A DNA stretch of 64,000 bases from an uncultured Lentisphaerota bacterium. GTDB lineage: Bacteria; Verrucomicrobiota; Kiritimatiellia; CAIQIC01. The stretch is taken from contig CAISWQ010000042.1 of NCBI GenBank assembly GCA_903889245.1, positions 1-64,000 on the forward strand, read 5' to 3'. The notes beneath the pieces are model-generated. The model did no database searches, was not told the origin of the DNA, and was given only the letters and a program-made list of their open reading frames with translations. This document shows positions 43,441-52,187 of the stretch, piece after piece (within the stretch, counting starts at the first letter, position 1; every line of letters starts with the position of its first letter). A program made the translations under genes and the position numbers.

Positions 43441-44679
43441 TTACGGCTTCTTGTCCGCCAGCGGCGGCTGCGGCGCGATGTCGAGCGCGGGCAGCGCGGG
43501 GAAGGGCGCGTGCGGCTCCTGCTGATACCAGAAGGCGGTGGAGGCGATGTCGTCCTCGAGCGGCAGATACTTCCCGCCCTGCTGCCAGCCGAGCGCCTGG
43601 ATGGTGACGCGCAAATCTTTTTCAAAACGCACGGGATCTGTGATGTGCCAGCGGTAGAGGCCAAAGCGCTGGCCGGGCACGTAGATGAGGTCGGGCGGCA
43701 GCACCTGGATGAGCCCGCTGTAGGGCGTGGAGAAGATTTGGTATTTCTTCGTCTCGCGGTTCTCAAAGTTATAGCTGCCGCAGAAATAATCCTCGGTGCC
43801 GGTGCCGCAGATGGTCGGGAACTCCCGGTCGCCATCCATGAAGAACTTGATCTCGCCCTCGCCCCACCAGCCGGGGCTGTGGACTTCCCACGCGAGGTAG
43901 GTGCCCACAAACTGGCCGCGGCCGGTCACGCCATCGAGGATCGTGAACGTGCCCTGCTGCTTGAGCGGGCCCTCGCGGCGGAACTGCGCATGGAAGGTCG
44001 CGGCGTCGGCGGGCACGGCGCCGAGCGCGTAGTTGATCTGGTAATAGAGCGTCATGTCCTTCGCATCGCGGTTTTCCAGCGTGACGCGCGCCGCGGAGTG
44101 GAACGGCATCGGCCAGTAGCAGTTGAACGCGCTGCCGGGATTGACGCACACGGCGAGCGAGTTGATCTGGCAATACTTGCCCCAGCCGCAGGCGAAGAAA
44201 TCGCCGACGGGACACTCGACCGAGGGCGCGGTCTCGCCGTCCCAATAGAAGCGCAGGATCGAGTGCCGCCAGTTGCCGGTCGGCGTCATCCAGATTTGCT
44301 GGATGCAGCCCGGCCCCTTGATGTCGGCGAGCGTGAAGGTCGTGCCCGCCTTGATGCGGACCGAGGGCGAGACCTTCCAGCCGCGGCCGAGTTCGCTGGC
44401 GGCATTCCGGCCCGTGCCGTTGGTCGCCATCGCGGCCGCGCCTTTTTCGCCGGTGAAATTTTCCGGGCAAATCGAGCGCGTTTGCGCGGACGACGTGCGG
44501 TAGAGGTTGTCGAGGTTCGTGGTCAGGCCGCTGAACGGCGTGGCGCAGCCGGCGAGGAACAACGTCATCACGCCGATACAAATTCCCGGCTCACCAAGGT
44601 TCGCCCTCCAGAAATTTTTCCGACCCTTGGAGGGCGAGGCTTGCCGAGCCGCAAACAGACCGGAGGTGTTTTTCTTCAT
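43441..44679 (-). CDS. GH172 (DUF2961) lipoprotein
   Basis: A 412-residue exported lipoprotein of the DUF2961/GH172 family, whose known members act on arabinofuranose- and fructofuranose-containing sugars. Blocks: IKGPGCIQQIWMTPTGNWRHSILRFYWDG, SVECPVGDFFACGWG and HSPGWWGEGEIKFFMDGDREFPTICGTGTEDYFCGSYNF, the usual active-site region with Glu pairs. The lipobox FLAGC is unusually deep (about residues 41-45) because residues about 10-31 come from a 63-bp inverted-repeat element. The start overlaps the nucleoside hydrolase stop (ATGA). Confidence 0.85.
   Translation of the reverse strand: MKKNTSGLFAARQASPSKGRKNFWRANLGEPGICIGVMTLFLAGCATPFSGLTTNLDNLYRTSSAQTRSICPENFTGEKGAAAMATNGTGRNAASELGRGWKVSPSVRIKAGTTFTLADIKGPGCIQQIWMTPTGNWRHSILRFYWDGETAPSVECPVGDFFACGWGKYCQINSLAVCVNPGSAFNCYWPMPFHSAARVTLENRDAKDMTLYYQINYALGAVPADAATFHAQFRREGPLKQQGTFTILDGVTGRGQFVGTYLAWEVHSPGWWGEGEIKFFMDGDREFPTICGTGTEDYFCGSYNFENRETKKYQIFSTPYSGLIQVLPPDLIYVPGQRFGLYRWHITDPVRFEKDLRVTIQALGWQQGGKYLPLEDDIASTAFWYQQEPHAPFPALPALDIAPQPPLADKKP
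44588..44650. repeat. 63-bp inverted repeat inside the GH172 signal region
   Basis: Arms GGCTCACCAAGGTTCGCC.. and ..GGGCGAGGCTTGCCGAGCC match over about 23 bp with several mismatches; the centre contains TTTTTCCGACCCTTGG. Confidence 0.8.
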
Positions 44680-45698
44680 GGTTTCTTTTCTCCCTTGGGC
44701 AACTGGTCGGGCGGCTGCGACGAAAGCTGGATCAGCGCCTCGAGCGCGCGCGCCTTCTGTTCCGGCGTCGCCGAGAGGATGAAGTGCTTGCCCTGCGTGT
44801 CGGCGTGGAATTCCGTCTGGCCCTTGTCGTTCACCGTGATGCGGCATGGCTCGCTCACGGTGAAGTAGCCGCGGTCGGGCCGTACGGCGTAGAGCACGCT
44901 CGTCAGGTCCCACGTCTGGCGGTCATAGGGGAATTTCATGTAGGCGCGGTAGGCATCGGTCACCGGGTGATGCGCCACCCAGCTGAAGTCCCGCTCGATG
45001 CTGATGGCGGGGAATTTCATGCTGTCGCCCAGCTCCCAAGGCGAAAAGTAGATGGGCGTTGGCCAGTCCTTGCAGAGCTGTTGCGAGGCCGGCGTATCGA
45101 TGAAGACGTTGTATTCCTTGCTCTTCTTGTCGGTGAACCGCCCGGCCATCGCGGAGAGGAACTTGACCTTGCGCGCGACCAGGTCGCGGCCCGCGAGCGA
45201 CGAGGCCGCGTCGGCCGGTGTCGCCAGCAGCCGCGCGAGGTTGGAGAAGAAGCCCACCTGGATCAGCACCACCGAGCCATCGGGCTGCGCGGCGAGCGTC
45301 TTGCGCAGCAGCTCAACCGCGTCCGGCACGGCCGCGTCCGCCGCGAGCCGCCGCGGATATAGCAGCGCGCCACTCGCGTCGCGCGCCTCGGTGACGGCCT
45401 TCAGGAATTTGCCCGGCTCCGGCGTCTTGCCGTTGGTGACGCGGCCGATGGGGATCCCGCCGTGGCCGTAGAAGGTGTTGATGACATCGGTGAAGGCGAC
45501 GGCGTGCGAGTTGTCCTTGGTCAACGTCACCGCGAGCAGCCGGCATTCACCGCGGCTCTGGAGGGAGTGGAGCATGGCGAGCGCGAGCGCGTCATCCACG
45601 TCGTTGCCCACGTCGGTATCGAAGATCACGCGGAGCGGTTCGGCGGGCGCGGCCACGGCGAGCGCGAAGGCCAACAGCGGCAGGAGGAATTTTTTCAT
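44676..45698 (-). CDS. Exported inosine-uridine nucleoside hydrolase-like protein
   Basis: A 340-residue exported protein of the IUNH family. The signal is FLLPLLAFALAVAAPAE. The calcium-binding N-terminal motif reads FDTDVGNDVDDALALAML, slightly longer than the usual DTDPGIDDA. The C-terminal His/Asp region is present as HHPVTDAYRAYM and RQTWDLTSVLYAV. The ATG at 45698 is preferred, with AGGA nine bases upstream. It is translationally coupled to the GH172 gene. Confidence 0.85.
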   Translation of the reverse strand: MKKFLLPLLAFALAVAAPAEPLRVIFDTDVGNDVDDALALAMLHSLQSRGECRLLAVTLTKDNSHAVAFTDVINTFYGHGGIPIGRVTNGKTPEPGKFLKAVTEARDASGALLYPRRLAADAAVPDAVELLRKTLAAQPDGSVVLIQVGFFSNLARLLATPADAASSLAGRDLVARKVKFLSAMAGRFTDKKSKEYNVFIDTPASQQLCKDWPTPIYFSPWELGDSMKFPAISIERDFSWVAHHPVTDAYRAYMKFPYDRQTWDLTSVLYAVRPDRGYFTVSEPCRITVNDKGQTEFHADTQGKHFILSATPEQKARALEALIQLSSQPPDQLPKGEKKP

Positions 45699-45726
45699 GG
45701 AGCGCATCCTAGTCGCCCGCCGCGCC

Positions 45727-45808
45727 TTTTCCAAGGCTGGGAAAGAGCAACGCCGTTTTTTCCAGGCTTTGGAAAAAACGCAGCGGAATTTTCCAAGGCT
45801 GGGAAGCC
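45727..45808. repeat. 31-bp-period palindrome array, 3 units
   Basis: Cores at 45731, 45762 and 45793, exactly 31 bp apart, between two co-oriented genes. Confidence 0.93.
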
Positions 45809-46831
45809 TCACCGCGCGGCGGGCGCGAGCGGGCCAAGGTACTGCCGCGCGACGACGACGTGCGCGAATCGGACCGTGCTGGCGGCGGGATTCTGCGTAA
45901 CGCCGGGCCGCGGCTTGAACTGCGCGTCGCCCTGGAAGACGCCTTCCAGGTAGTAGAGCAGCCAGAAGGTGTTGAGCTTCACGGCGTCGTCGGTGCGCCA
46001 GCGGAAGCCCTCGAACGGCTCGCCATCGTCGCGCGCGAGGAAGCGGTCCTTGACCCAGTGGCCGCGCGGTGTGCCCGGCGCCCAACGGCCCGCGAGTTGG
46101 CCGTCAATCCAGAACGCCTGCTCGCCGTCGTGCCGGTCGGGCGCGCTGTTGGCCTTGACCATGAACTCGACGCACTGCCAGCGGTCACGCGGCACGGGCT
46201 GCGGCGCGGCGGGCGCAAAAGCGTTGCCGTAGCAGCTCGTGCCGGCCGGGCCCTGCCAGCTCCGCATCTCGCACCAGTAGGTGTAGAAGTGCCACGCGCC
46301 CGGCGGATCAAAGCGGCCATGGGCCGACATCGGCTCGAGGCCGGTCTGGAAACTTTTCGCGCCGTCGTGGCGGTGTCCGGCCTCGCCCTGCGGCCAGTTC
46401 GGCGAATCGCGCCACGCGCCAATTTTCACGAAGTGGTGGACGTAGGGATGGTCCTGGCTGAACTTCACGTAGAACCGCGCATACAGCTCGTCCACACCCG
46501 GCTTGAACAGCTTCCACAGGTGCCCGCCGGTATTTTGGCCTTTCACCGCGGCAATTTGCAGCGACTGCCGGCCGGGGCTGCCCGGCGGCACGTCGGCGGC
46601 GAACGAGAGCGTGCCATCCCGCGCACCTTTCGCCTCGGTCCAGTTTTCCACCAGCGCCGCGATGGAGTCTTCCGCGAACGACTCCGCAAACAGCACGGCT
46701 GGATCCTGCGCGATGTTCACATCGCCGGGATAGCGCGTGGCCAGCCCCTGCACCACCGGTTCACCAGCGCCGACCCACAGCGGCAGCGCCACCAACCATA
46801 GCGGATGGAGGTTCATCACGCGGCGGAGCAT
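45809..46831 (-). CDS. Secreted concanavalin/LamG-fold protein, possible polysaccharide lyase
   Basis: A 340-residue exported protein, signal about 1-22 from the start at 46831; an ATG at 46816 is nearly as good and no ribosome site decides. The mature part looks like a jelly-roll: LYARFYVKFSQDHPYVHHFVKIGAW, WHFYTYWCEMRSW, RWQCVEFMVKANSAPDRHDGEQAFWIDGQLAGRW and KLNTFWLLYYLEG. This resembles secreted beta-jelly-roll lyase or binding proteins, and no catalytic set is certain. It is the first gene of a minus-strand group with the nucleoside hydrolase and GH172. Confidence 0.7.
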   Translation of the reverse strand: MLRRVMNLHPLWLVALPLWVGAGEPVVQGLATRYPGDVNIAQDPAVLFAESFAEDSIAALVENWTEAKGARDGTLSFAADVPPGSPGRQSLQIAAVKGQNTGGHLWKLFKPGVDELYARFYVKFSQDHPYVHHFVKIGAWRDSPNWPQGEAGHRHDGAKSFQTGLEPMSAHGRFDPPGAWHFYTYWCEMRSWQGPAGTSCYGNAFAPAAPQPVPRDRWQCVEFMVKANSAPDRHDGEQAFWIDGQLAGRWAPGTPRGHWVKDRFLARDDGEPFEGFRWRTDDAVKLNTFWLLYYLEGVFQGDAQFKPRPGVTQNPAASTVRFAHVVVARQYLGPLAPAAR

Positions 46832-46908
46832 AGGCCCGCCGTCATGCTGTGGCAAGCCGGCCCCCCCGGGCCGGATTTATGGAACCCGCTTCTGGCCGGG
46901 GAATTCCA

Positions 46909-46937
46909 TTGCAGGAAAGGCGCGAACGCTTTAGTAT
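46909..46937 (+). promoter_or_regulatory. Promoter of the glycosyltransferase gene
   Basis: TTGCAG, 17-bp spacer, TAGTAT, 19 bp before the ATG at 46957. Confidence 0.65.
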
Positions 46938-46956
46938 CGCGCGCCGTTTTTCAGGC

Positions 46957-48690
46957 ATGTCCATGGCGGATACAAAAAAACCATTTGCGGTCAAGGTTCA
47001 GGACCTGGTCTATAACGTGGAGGTGGGGCTTGGCCTGCGCATCGTTCAGGGGGTGCTCTATGCGCTCTTGATCCTGGGTGTGATGGTGGTTTTCACAGCC
47101 AAGCGGTTTGCGGGTCTGAAGGAAGCGGAGGCGATGGACCAGGCGCAACTCGCGCGCAACTTCATGGAGGGCCATCGGCTGGTGACTCAAAACATCCGGC
47201 CGGCTTCCATGTGGTATCTGATCGAGAACTCGCGCCAGCATGCCCCACAGATGGAACGGCATCCGGATATTGTCAATCCGCCGCTGTACCCGGCCCTGCT
47301 TTCGGTGGGCTTCCTGGCCACGCGTGGCGCATTTGCGAGCGAGAACATCGGCGGCGTCTTCACGCCGGAGCAGTGGATCATTGTGCCGTTCGGCCATCTC
47401 TGTACCATTTTGAGTGGCCTGCTTGTCTATCTGCTGGGCCGCCGGTTGTTCGATAACCGTCACGGCTTCTGGGCCATGACGGCCTTTTATGTCAGCGCCT
47501 CGGTCTGGGAAGTGAGCGTATCGGGGTTGAATCTCTCGCTGCTGGTGCTGGAAACGCTGGGCGCGTGGTACTTCGCGCTGGCGGCGGTGGACAAGCGGTT
47601 GACGCCGGAAGGCACCCGGGGCTGGACGGGCTTCTTACTGCTCTCGCTGTTGTGCTCCATCGCGGCGGTCTATACGCGCTACATCGGCGTCGTGGTGGCG
47701 CCTGCCGTCGCCTTCTTCATCGGCCTGATGCTGCGGCGGGCGGTGGGTTGGAAACTGACGTTCATCTATTTGCTGCTGTTTACACTGGCCCTGGCGCCAT
47801 GGATGGTGCGTAACGTATTCGTCAGCGGTGGGGCGTTCGGTCTGGCGCCCTATCTGCTGCTGAACGGCACCAAGGTGTTCGAGGGCGACACGTTCGAACG
47901 CATGCTTGCGCCAGCCTTGGGTGCCGGGCGCATAGTCCATACGCTGGCCGGCAAGTGGGCCACCAATTTCGCCGCGCTCTATGACACCGGCCTCCGGGGA
48001 CTGGGCGAAGGGTTGCTGACCTGTTTCTTCCTGGCCTCGTTCTTCTTCCGGTTCAGCAAGCCGCTGGTCAACCAGTTCCAGTGGTGCGCGGGCGGCGGCC
48101 TGTTGTTGTTCCTGCTGCTGGCGCCCTTGGGGAGCGCGGCCACGCAGCGTGCGGTGGCGCTCTTCTGGCCGCTGGCTCTTGTCTATGGTCTCGCCTTTTT
48201 CTTCGTGCTGCTCCACCGCCTGCAGTTCCAGTACCGCCTGCTCAATCAGGGCATGACGCTGGTCATCATCCTGCTTACCGCCGCGCCGCTGGTCATGCTG
48301 CTGGTGCCTGCGCGCATCGGGCCGCCTTATCCGCCCTACTATCCGCCGTTCATCAAGCATGTCACCACGCTCGTGCGTCCCAACGAGTTGCTCTGTACCG
48401 ATATGTCGTGGGCCACCGCCTGGTACGGCAAGCGCGATTCACTCATGCTGCCGTTGAGTCTCGACGAATTCTACGCGATCAACGACAACACGCGGCGCAT
48501 CAACGGCCTCTATTTCACCACATTTACGCGTGATCGCTCCTATGTGCGTGAGCTGCTGACCGGTCCTTACCGGAATTGGTTCCCGCTCAACGAGGGCCGC
48601 ATCCCGCCCGATTTTCCGCTCAACCAGGGCTTCCCACTGAACAACATGGACCAGTTGTTCCTGACCGACCGCACACGCTGGGGGGATTGA
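46957..48690 (+). CDS. ArnT/GT39-like polytopic membrane glycosyltransferase
   Basis: A 577-residue inner-membrane protein with about ten to twelve hydrophobic segments. The first loop holds EAEAMDQAQLARNFMEGHRLVTQNIRP and later NPPLYPALLSVGF, which match the acidic lipid-sugar-binding loop of GT-C enzymes such as ArnT and PMT. A large periplasmic C-terminal part follows (about 470-577). It probably transfers a sugar from polyprenyl phosphate to a surface acceptor. The start is ATG 46957 (46963 also possible). The next gene starts one base after its stop, tying it to the gsp genes. Confidence 0.72.
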   Translation: MSMADTKKPFAVKVQDLVYNVEVGLGLRIVQGVLYALLILGVMVVFTAKRFAGLKEAEAMDQAQLARNFMEGHRLVTQNIRPASMWYLIENSRQHAPQMERHPDIVNPPLYPALLSVGFLATRGAFASENIGGVFTPEQWIIVPFGHLCTILSGLLVYLLGRRLFDNRHGFWAMTAFYVSASVWEVSVSGLNLSLLVLETLGAWYFALAAVDKRLTPEGTRGWTGFLLLSLLCSIAAVYTRYIGVVVAPAVAFFIGLMLRRAVGWKLTFIYLLLFTLALAPWMVRNVFVSGGAFGLAPYLLLNGTKVFEGDTFERMLAPALGAGRIVHTLAGKWATNFAALYDTGLRGLGEGLLTCFFLASFFFRFSKPLVNQFQWCAGGGLLLFLLLAPLGSAATQRAVALFWPLALVYGLAFFFVLLHRLQFQYRLLNQGMTLVIILLTAAPLVMLLVPARIGPPYPPYYPPFIKHVTTLVRPNELLCTDMSWATAWYGKRDSLMLPLSLDEFYAINDNTRRINGLYFTTFTRDRSYVRELLTGPYRNWFPLNEGRIPPDFPLNQGFPLNNMDQLFLTDRTRWGD

Positions 48691-48691
48691 C

Positions 48692-49072
48692 ATGCTGCTG
48701 CCACCCACCGCCCGTAGTTCCCGCTCCAACCGCTCTACCCGGTTCGGGCGCGAGCGCCGCCACATCCGTAAACTGGCCGTGGTGTGTCGCCTTCTTGGGA
48801 TCCTATGCGCGCTGGTGGCGGTGGGCTTCTTCATCTCCAGCCGGATGCAGGAGAAGAAGGTGGCTCGCAAGCAGTTGCTGGTCAGCGTGGGCTTCCTGAC
48901 GGCCACGCCAGCCCTGTTGATCATGGGTGCCGGTCTCGACTGGTGGAAGCACCGCTTCTATGGCCGCGGCCAGAAACGACGCTCGCCTTCGTCCAACGGT
49001 GGTAACGGTGGCCCGGACGGCGGCCGCAACGGCCCGGAGGTTCCGCGTGCCGAAAACTTTCCAGCGCGCTAG
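48692..49072 (+). CDS. Small membrane protein upstream of gspK
   Basis: A 126-residue protein with two hydrophobic segments (about 29-50 and 63-80) between strongly basic termini (SSRSNRSTRFGRERRHIRK, and a Gly/Asn/Arg-rich tail). No family recognised. It overlaps the following gspK start by 26 bp in another frame. Confidence 0.6.
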   Translation: MLLPPTARSSRSNRSTRFGRERRHIRKLAVVCRLLGILCALVAVGFFISSRMQEKKVARKQLLVSVGFLTATPALLIMGAGLDWWKHRFYGRGQKRRSPSSNGGNGGPDGGRNGPEVPRAENFPAR

Positions 49073-50024
49073 GGTCCGCGGTTCGACGCTGGTACTGGTT
49101 CTCGTCCTCGCAGCCGTCCTCACCAGTCTGGTTCTCTTTGCGCAGTGGCAAGCGCGCCGCGAACTGGTTGCCAGCCGGCAAGCACTGACGCAACTCGCGT
49201 TGCACCAGGCCGCCGCCGAGGGTATCCGCACGGCGCTGTTGCGCCTTGCGGCCGACGACGAACCCACCGTGGATCACTTGCGCAAGCCGTGGGCGCAGCC
49301 ACAACTCGTGACCAACCCCGTCGGGATTGTCGTGGCCGTGCGCATCACTGACGAGAACCGGTGCTTCGACTGGAATAACCTGGCCATTCCGCCGCTCGGC
49401 CCGCAGTCGCGCAGCGCCAGCGATGTGGCGCTGGATCTGATGAATCTTTCAGGCGACTACGCGCCGGTGGAGCGCCTCGCCGCGTTGGGCGACTGGGTGG
49501 ATGCCGACGCCAACGGCCTCTGGGAAACGCCGTTCTACCGGCAGCAGTCACCGGGCTACGAGGCGGCCAACCGCCCGCTCTATACCTTGAGCGAATTACT
49601 GCACGTACAGGGGTTCAGCCGTGATCTGTTCCGGCCGCACACCGGCGAAACGGCGTTCACCCGCGCCGCCACCAACCTGCTGGAAAATTTCACGGTCGTC
49701 CCCCTCCCGCGCGACCGCCCGGTCCGTATCAACGCCAACACCGCCAGCCGCGAAGTCCTGCTGGCCCTTGCCGGCGTGGACCAGGCTGGCGTGGTCATGC
49801 AGGTGCTCGCCCTGCGCGAAAGCGGCCCGCTGCGCTCGCTGCAGCCGGTCCGCCGCGCCGTCGGCCCGGCCCTGCAGGATGTGGTCGAGCGTTTCCTCGA
49901 CGTACGCAGCCTGTACTTCCGCGTCGAGTCCGTCGCCGTACAGCACGAGCAGGCCGAACGCATCACTGCGCTCGCACGGCGCGATGAGAACGGCGCGCTC
50001 GCCATCGTGCAGTGGCTTTTCTGA
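49047..50024 (+). CDS. gspK: Type II secretion minor pseudopilin GspK
   Basis: A 325-residue GspK-family protein from the GTG at 49047, preceded by CGGAGG at six bases. The N-terminal pseudopilin-like helix is GSTLVLVLVLAAVLTSLVLFA. The large soluble part contains NRCFDWNNLAIPP, ALGDWVDADANGLWE, LYTLSELLHVQGFSRDLFRPHT and VRINANTASREVLLALAG, all characteristic of GspK. The usual Glu5 is absent, also typical of GspK. gspL and gspM follow; the rest of the system is outside the window. Confidence 0.9.
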   Translation: MPKTFQRARVRGSTLVLVLVLAAVLTSLVLFAQWQARRELVASRQALTQLALHQAAAEGIRTALLRLAADDEPTVDHLRKPWAQPQLVTNPVGIVVAVRITDENRCFDWNNLAIPPLGPQSRSASDVALDLMNLSGDYAPVERLAALGDWVDADANGLWETPFYRQQSPGYEAANRPLYTLSELLHVQGFSRDLFRPHTGETAFTRAATNLLENFTVVPLPRDRPVRINANTASREVLLALAGVDQAGVVMQVLALRESGPLRSLQPVRRAVGPALQDVVERFLDVRSLYFRVESVAVQHEQAERITALARRDENGALAIVQWLF

Positions 50025-50049
50025 CCCCGGCTTGCTATAAGCCCGCCCT

Positions 50050-51441
50050 GTGGCCTCGCTGTCCATACCTCGTTGTCGCGCCGCCTATGGCGTTGACCTC
50101 GGTCGCCGCCGTCTCGTGCTGGTGCGCGTTGAGCGCGGCGGCGCGAGTACCACGCTGTGGAATGGCGACGCTGACGTGCCGCGGTTGCAGGCGGCCGTGA
50201 CCGCACTCAACGCAACCGGCGACCGTGCCCTGCTCGCCGCCGCCCTGCCCGCCACCGAGTCGTTCGCGCGCTGGCTTGAAACACCGCTCACCGCCGCTGA
50301 CAAGGCGCGCAAGGTTCTGCCCGCGCTGCTCGATGTACAACTCCCTTTTCCGCTCGAAACCAGCCTCTATGATTTTTCCGATGTCCGGCCCGGCGTCGGT
50401 GGCCACATCCACGCGCTGGCTTGCGCCGCGCGCCGCACCGATGTCGAGGCGCGACTGGCGCAACACCGCGAGCTGGGCCTCGAGCCCATGTTGCTGACAC
50501 ACGAGGGTCTCATACTCTGGCGGCAGGCGCTCGCTGAAATTCCACTGCTGTCCAAAACGCTGCGCATCGTCGCCTATGTCGGCGACGGCCGCTCCGCGCT
50601 CGCGGTTGGCAGCGGCGCGGAACTCATCAGCCTCCACGGCATCCGGCTCGGCGCCGATGAACTCGCCAGCGCCGATGCGCCCACAGTGCGCCAGTGGGCC
50701 GGCCGCGTCGCGCAATTGTTGCGTACGCTGCCCGCTGCGGGTGCTGAACCCATCCAATGGCTCTGGTGCGGACCCGGCGCGGACATGGCGGTGCAGCTCG
50801 AGGCTGCCCTCGCGACCGGCGACCGCATCCGCTTCAAGAAACTGGCTGATCCGGCCACGTTCCTGCCGCGTGCCCTCGCGCAGGCCGCGCTGGCCGGCCA
50901 TACCGCCGGCCAGTTGCGCAATGGCGACCTGACGCATCCCGCGCTGCTGGCCCACGCCGAGGCCGGCCGGCGGCGTACCGCCATCCACCTGCTCGTGGCC
51001 GGTGGCGCGCTCTGCGCGCTCACCCTGGGCTGGCAGCTCTGGTTGCAGTACACCAACGACCGGCTGCAGTCCGAGTTGCTGGCGCAGGCGCAGCAGTTGA
51101 CCGGCTCGGCGAGCATCCCCTATGGCCAGGAGCTGCCCACCGTCCAGCGCGCGCTCAAGTTGCGTGCCGCCGAACTACAACCGTTCCTTAATGCGCTTGC
51201 GCCCGGCGCAACGCGCGACCTCGCTGTGTTGCTTGCTGCCGCACGCGAACTGCGCCTGACCATCGAGACGTGTTCCTACAGCGGCAAAGCGTTGCTGCTT
51301 CGCGGCGCCACCGAGGACTGGAACCGCTGCGATCCGCTCGTCATACGCCTCCGCGCCCTCGGTTACGCCGTCGAACTCTCGCGTGAAGAGGCCGGCGTGG
51401 ATGAACTCGTCCGCTTCACGTTGAAAGGCACGCGCCGATGA
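50050..51441 (+). CDS. GspL/PilM-like assembly protein
   Basis: A 463-residue protein with an N-terminal actin-like cytoplasmic domain (YGVDLGRRRLVLVRVERG, RIVAYVGDGRSALAVGSG), one membrane segment at about 313-332 (AIHLLVAGGALCALTLGW) and a ferredoxin-like periplasmic part. This is the GspL arrangement, equivalent to PilM plus PilN. The start codon is GTG. The stop overlaps the GspM-like start by four bases (ATGA). Confidence 0.78.
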   Translation: MASLSIPRCRAAYGVDLGRRRLVLVRVERGGASTTLWNGDADVPRLQAAVTALNATGDRALLAAALPATESFARWLETPLTAADKARKVLPALLDVQLPFPLETSLYDFSDVRPGVGGHIHALACAARRTDVEARLAQHRELGLEPMLLTHEGLILWRQALAEIPLLSKTLRIVAYVGDGRSALAVGSGAELISLHGIRLGADELASADAPTVRQWAGRVAQLLRTLPAAGAEPIQWLWCGPGADMAVQLEAALATGDRIRFKKLADPATFLPRALAQAALAGHTAGQLRNGDLTHPALLAHAEAGRRRTAIHLLVAGGALCALTLGWQLWLQYTNDRLQSELLAQAQQLTGSASIPYGQELPTVQRALKLRAAELQPFLNALAPGATRDLAVLLAAARELRLTIETCSYSGKALLLRGATEDWNRCDPLVIRLRALGYAVELSREEAGVDELVRFTLKGTRR

Positions 51442-51929
51442 ACCGCGCCTTATCCATCCAGATATGGAACGGCGTAGCCGGTGTGGTTTTGGCCGCGGGT
51501 GTGGTGCTTGTGGCCTACACGCTCTCTGCACTGCCCAACGAACTGCGCAAGCTCGAACGCAAGACTGCCGACCTGACTGCGCTCAAGCAGCTCGCCGCCG
51601 CTGACCGCACCAGCCGGCGGGCGCTCGCGCCATTCGAGGCTCTGGCCAACAAGACGCCACCGGCGCTAGCCGGGCTGGCCGCGCAGACGCTGGCCGGCAT
51701 CACACCCGCTATCCGCCAGCGCGAAAGTCAGGCCGCTGCCAACGGCTGGCAGGCGCGCCGCGCCGAGGTCAAGTGTGATGCGTCACCAGCCACGCTCGGT
51801 GCCTTTCTGGCCGCCGCCGAAGCCGTGCGGCCGCCGTGGCGGCTGGTCGAGTTCGACTTTGTCTCCGGCGTCACCGCACCCGATACCGTCCGCGCCACGC
51901 TCCTCCTCGAAGCGCTGGAAAATAAATAG
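51438..51929 (+). CDS. GspM/PilO-like assembly protein
   Basis: A 163-residue protein with one membrane helix (about 12-32), a coiled-coil-prone stretch (ELRKLERKTADLTALKQLAAADR) and a small C-terminal ferredoxin-like domain ending APDTVRATLLLEALENK. Position after gspL and the ATGA overlap support GspM. It is the last gene of this group; two palindromes lie downstream. Confidence 0.72.
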   Translation: MNRALSIQIWNGVAGVVLAAGVVLVAYTLSALPNELRKLERKTADLTALKQLAAADRTSRRALAPFEALANKTPPALAGLAAQTLAGITPAIRQRESQAAANGWQARRAEVKCDASPATLGAFLAAAEAVRPPWRLVEFDFVSGVTAPDTVRATLLLEALENK

Positions 51930-52185
51930 CCGCCAATTCAATCGCACACTTGTACAAGTGTACGGCTGAAGCCTTTTTGAGTTTAACCTGTTTTTCCGGG
52001 GACATCCTGGTACCGATGTTCGGCCGGCCGTGACAGCCGTATTTTCGCGCGTCATACCAAGGCTTTTCTGCACATTCTCCACCAACTGCACGTTGCCGCC
52101 GCCCACCCGATCTGCGGCCTGAAAAACCGCACACTTGCACAAGTGTGCGATTGGATGGGGGCCGGCGGTTTCCAAGCCTTGGGCA
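51930..52185. repeat. Gene-free gap with two CGCACACTTG-type palindromes and one array unit
   Basis: CGCACACTTGTACAAGTGTACG (51943-51964) and its relative at 52128-52149 are 22-bp palindromes; a third, weaker copy is at 3687-3707. They share the CGCACAC/GTGTGCG ends of the 32-bp family. A single 19-bp-family unit (core 52172) follows. The gap lies between convergent genes. Confidence 0.8.
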
Positions 52186-52187
52186 AA

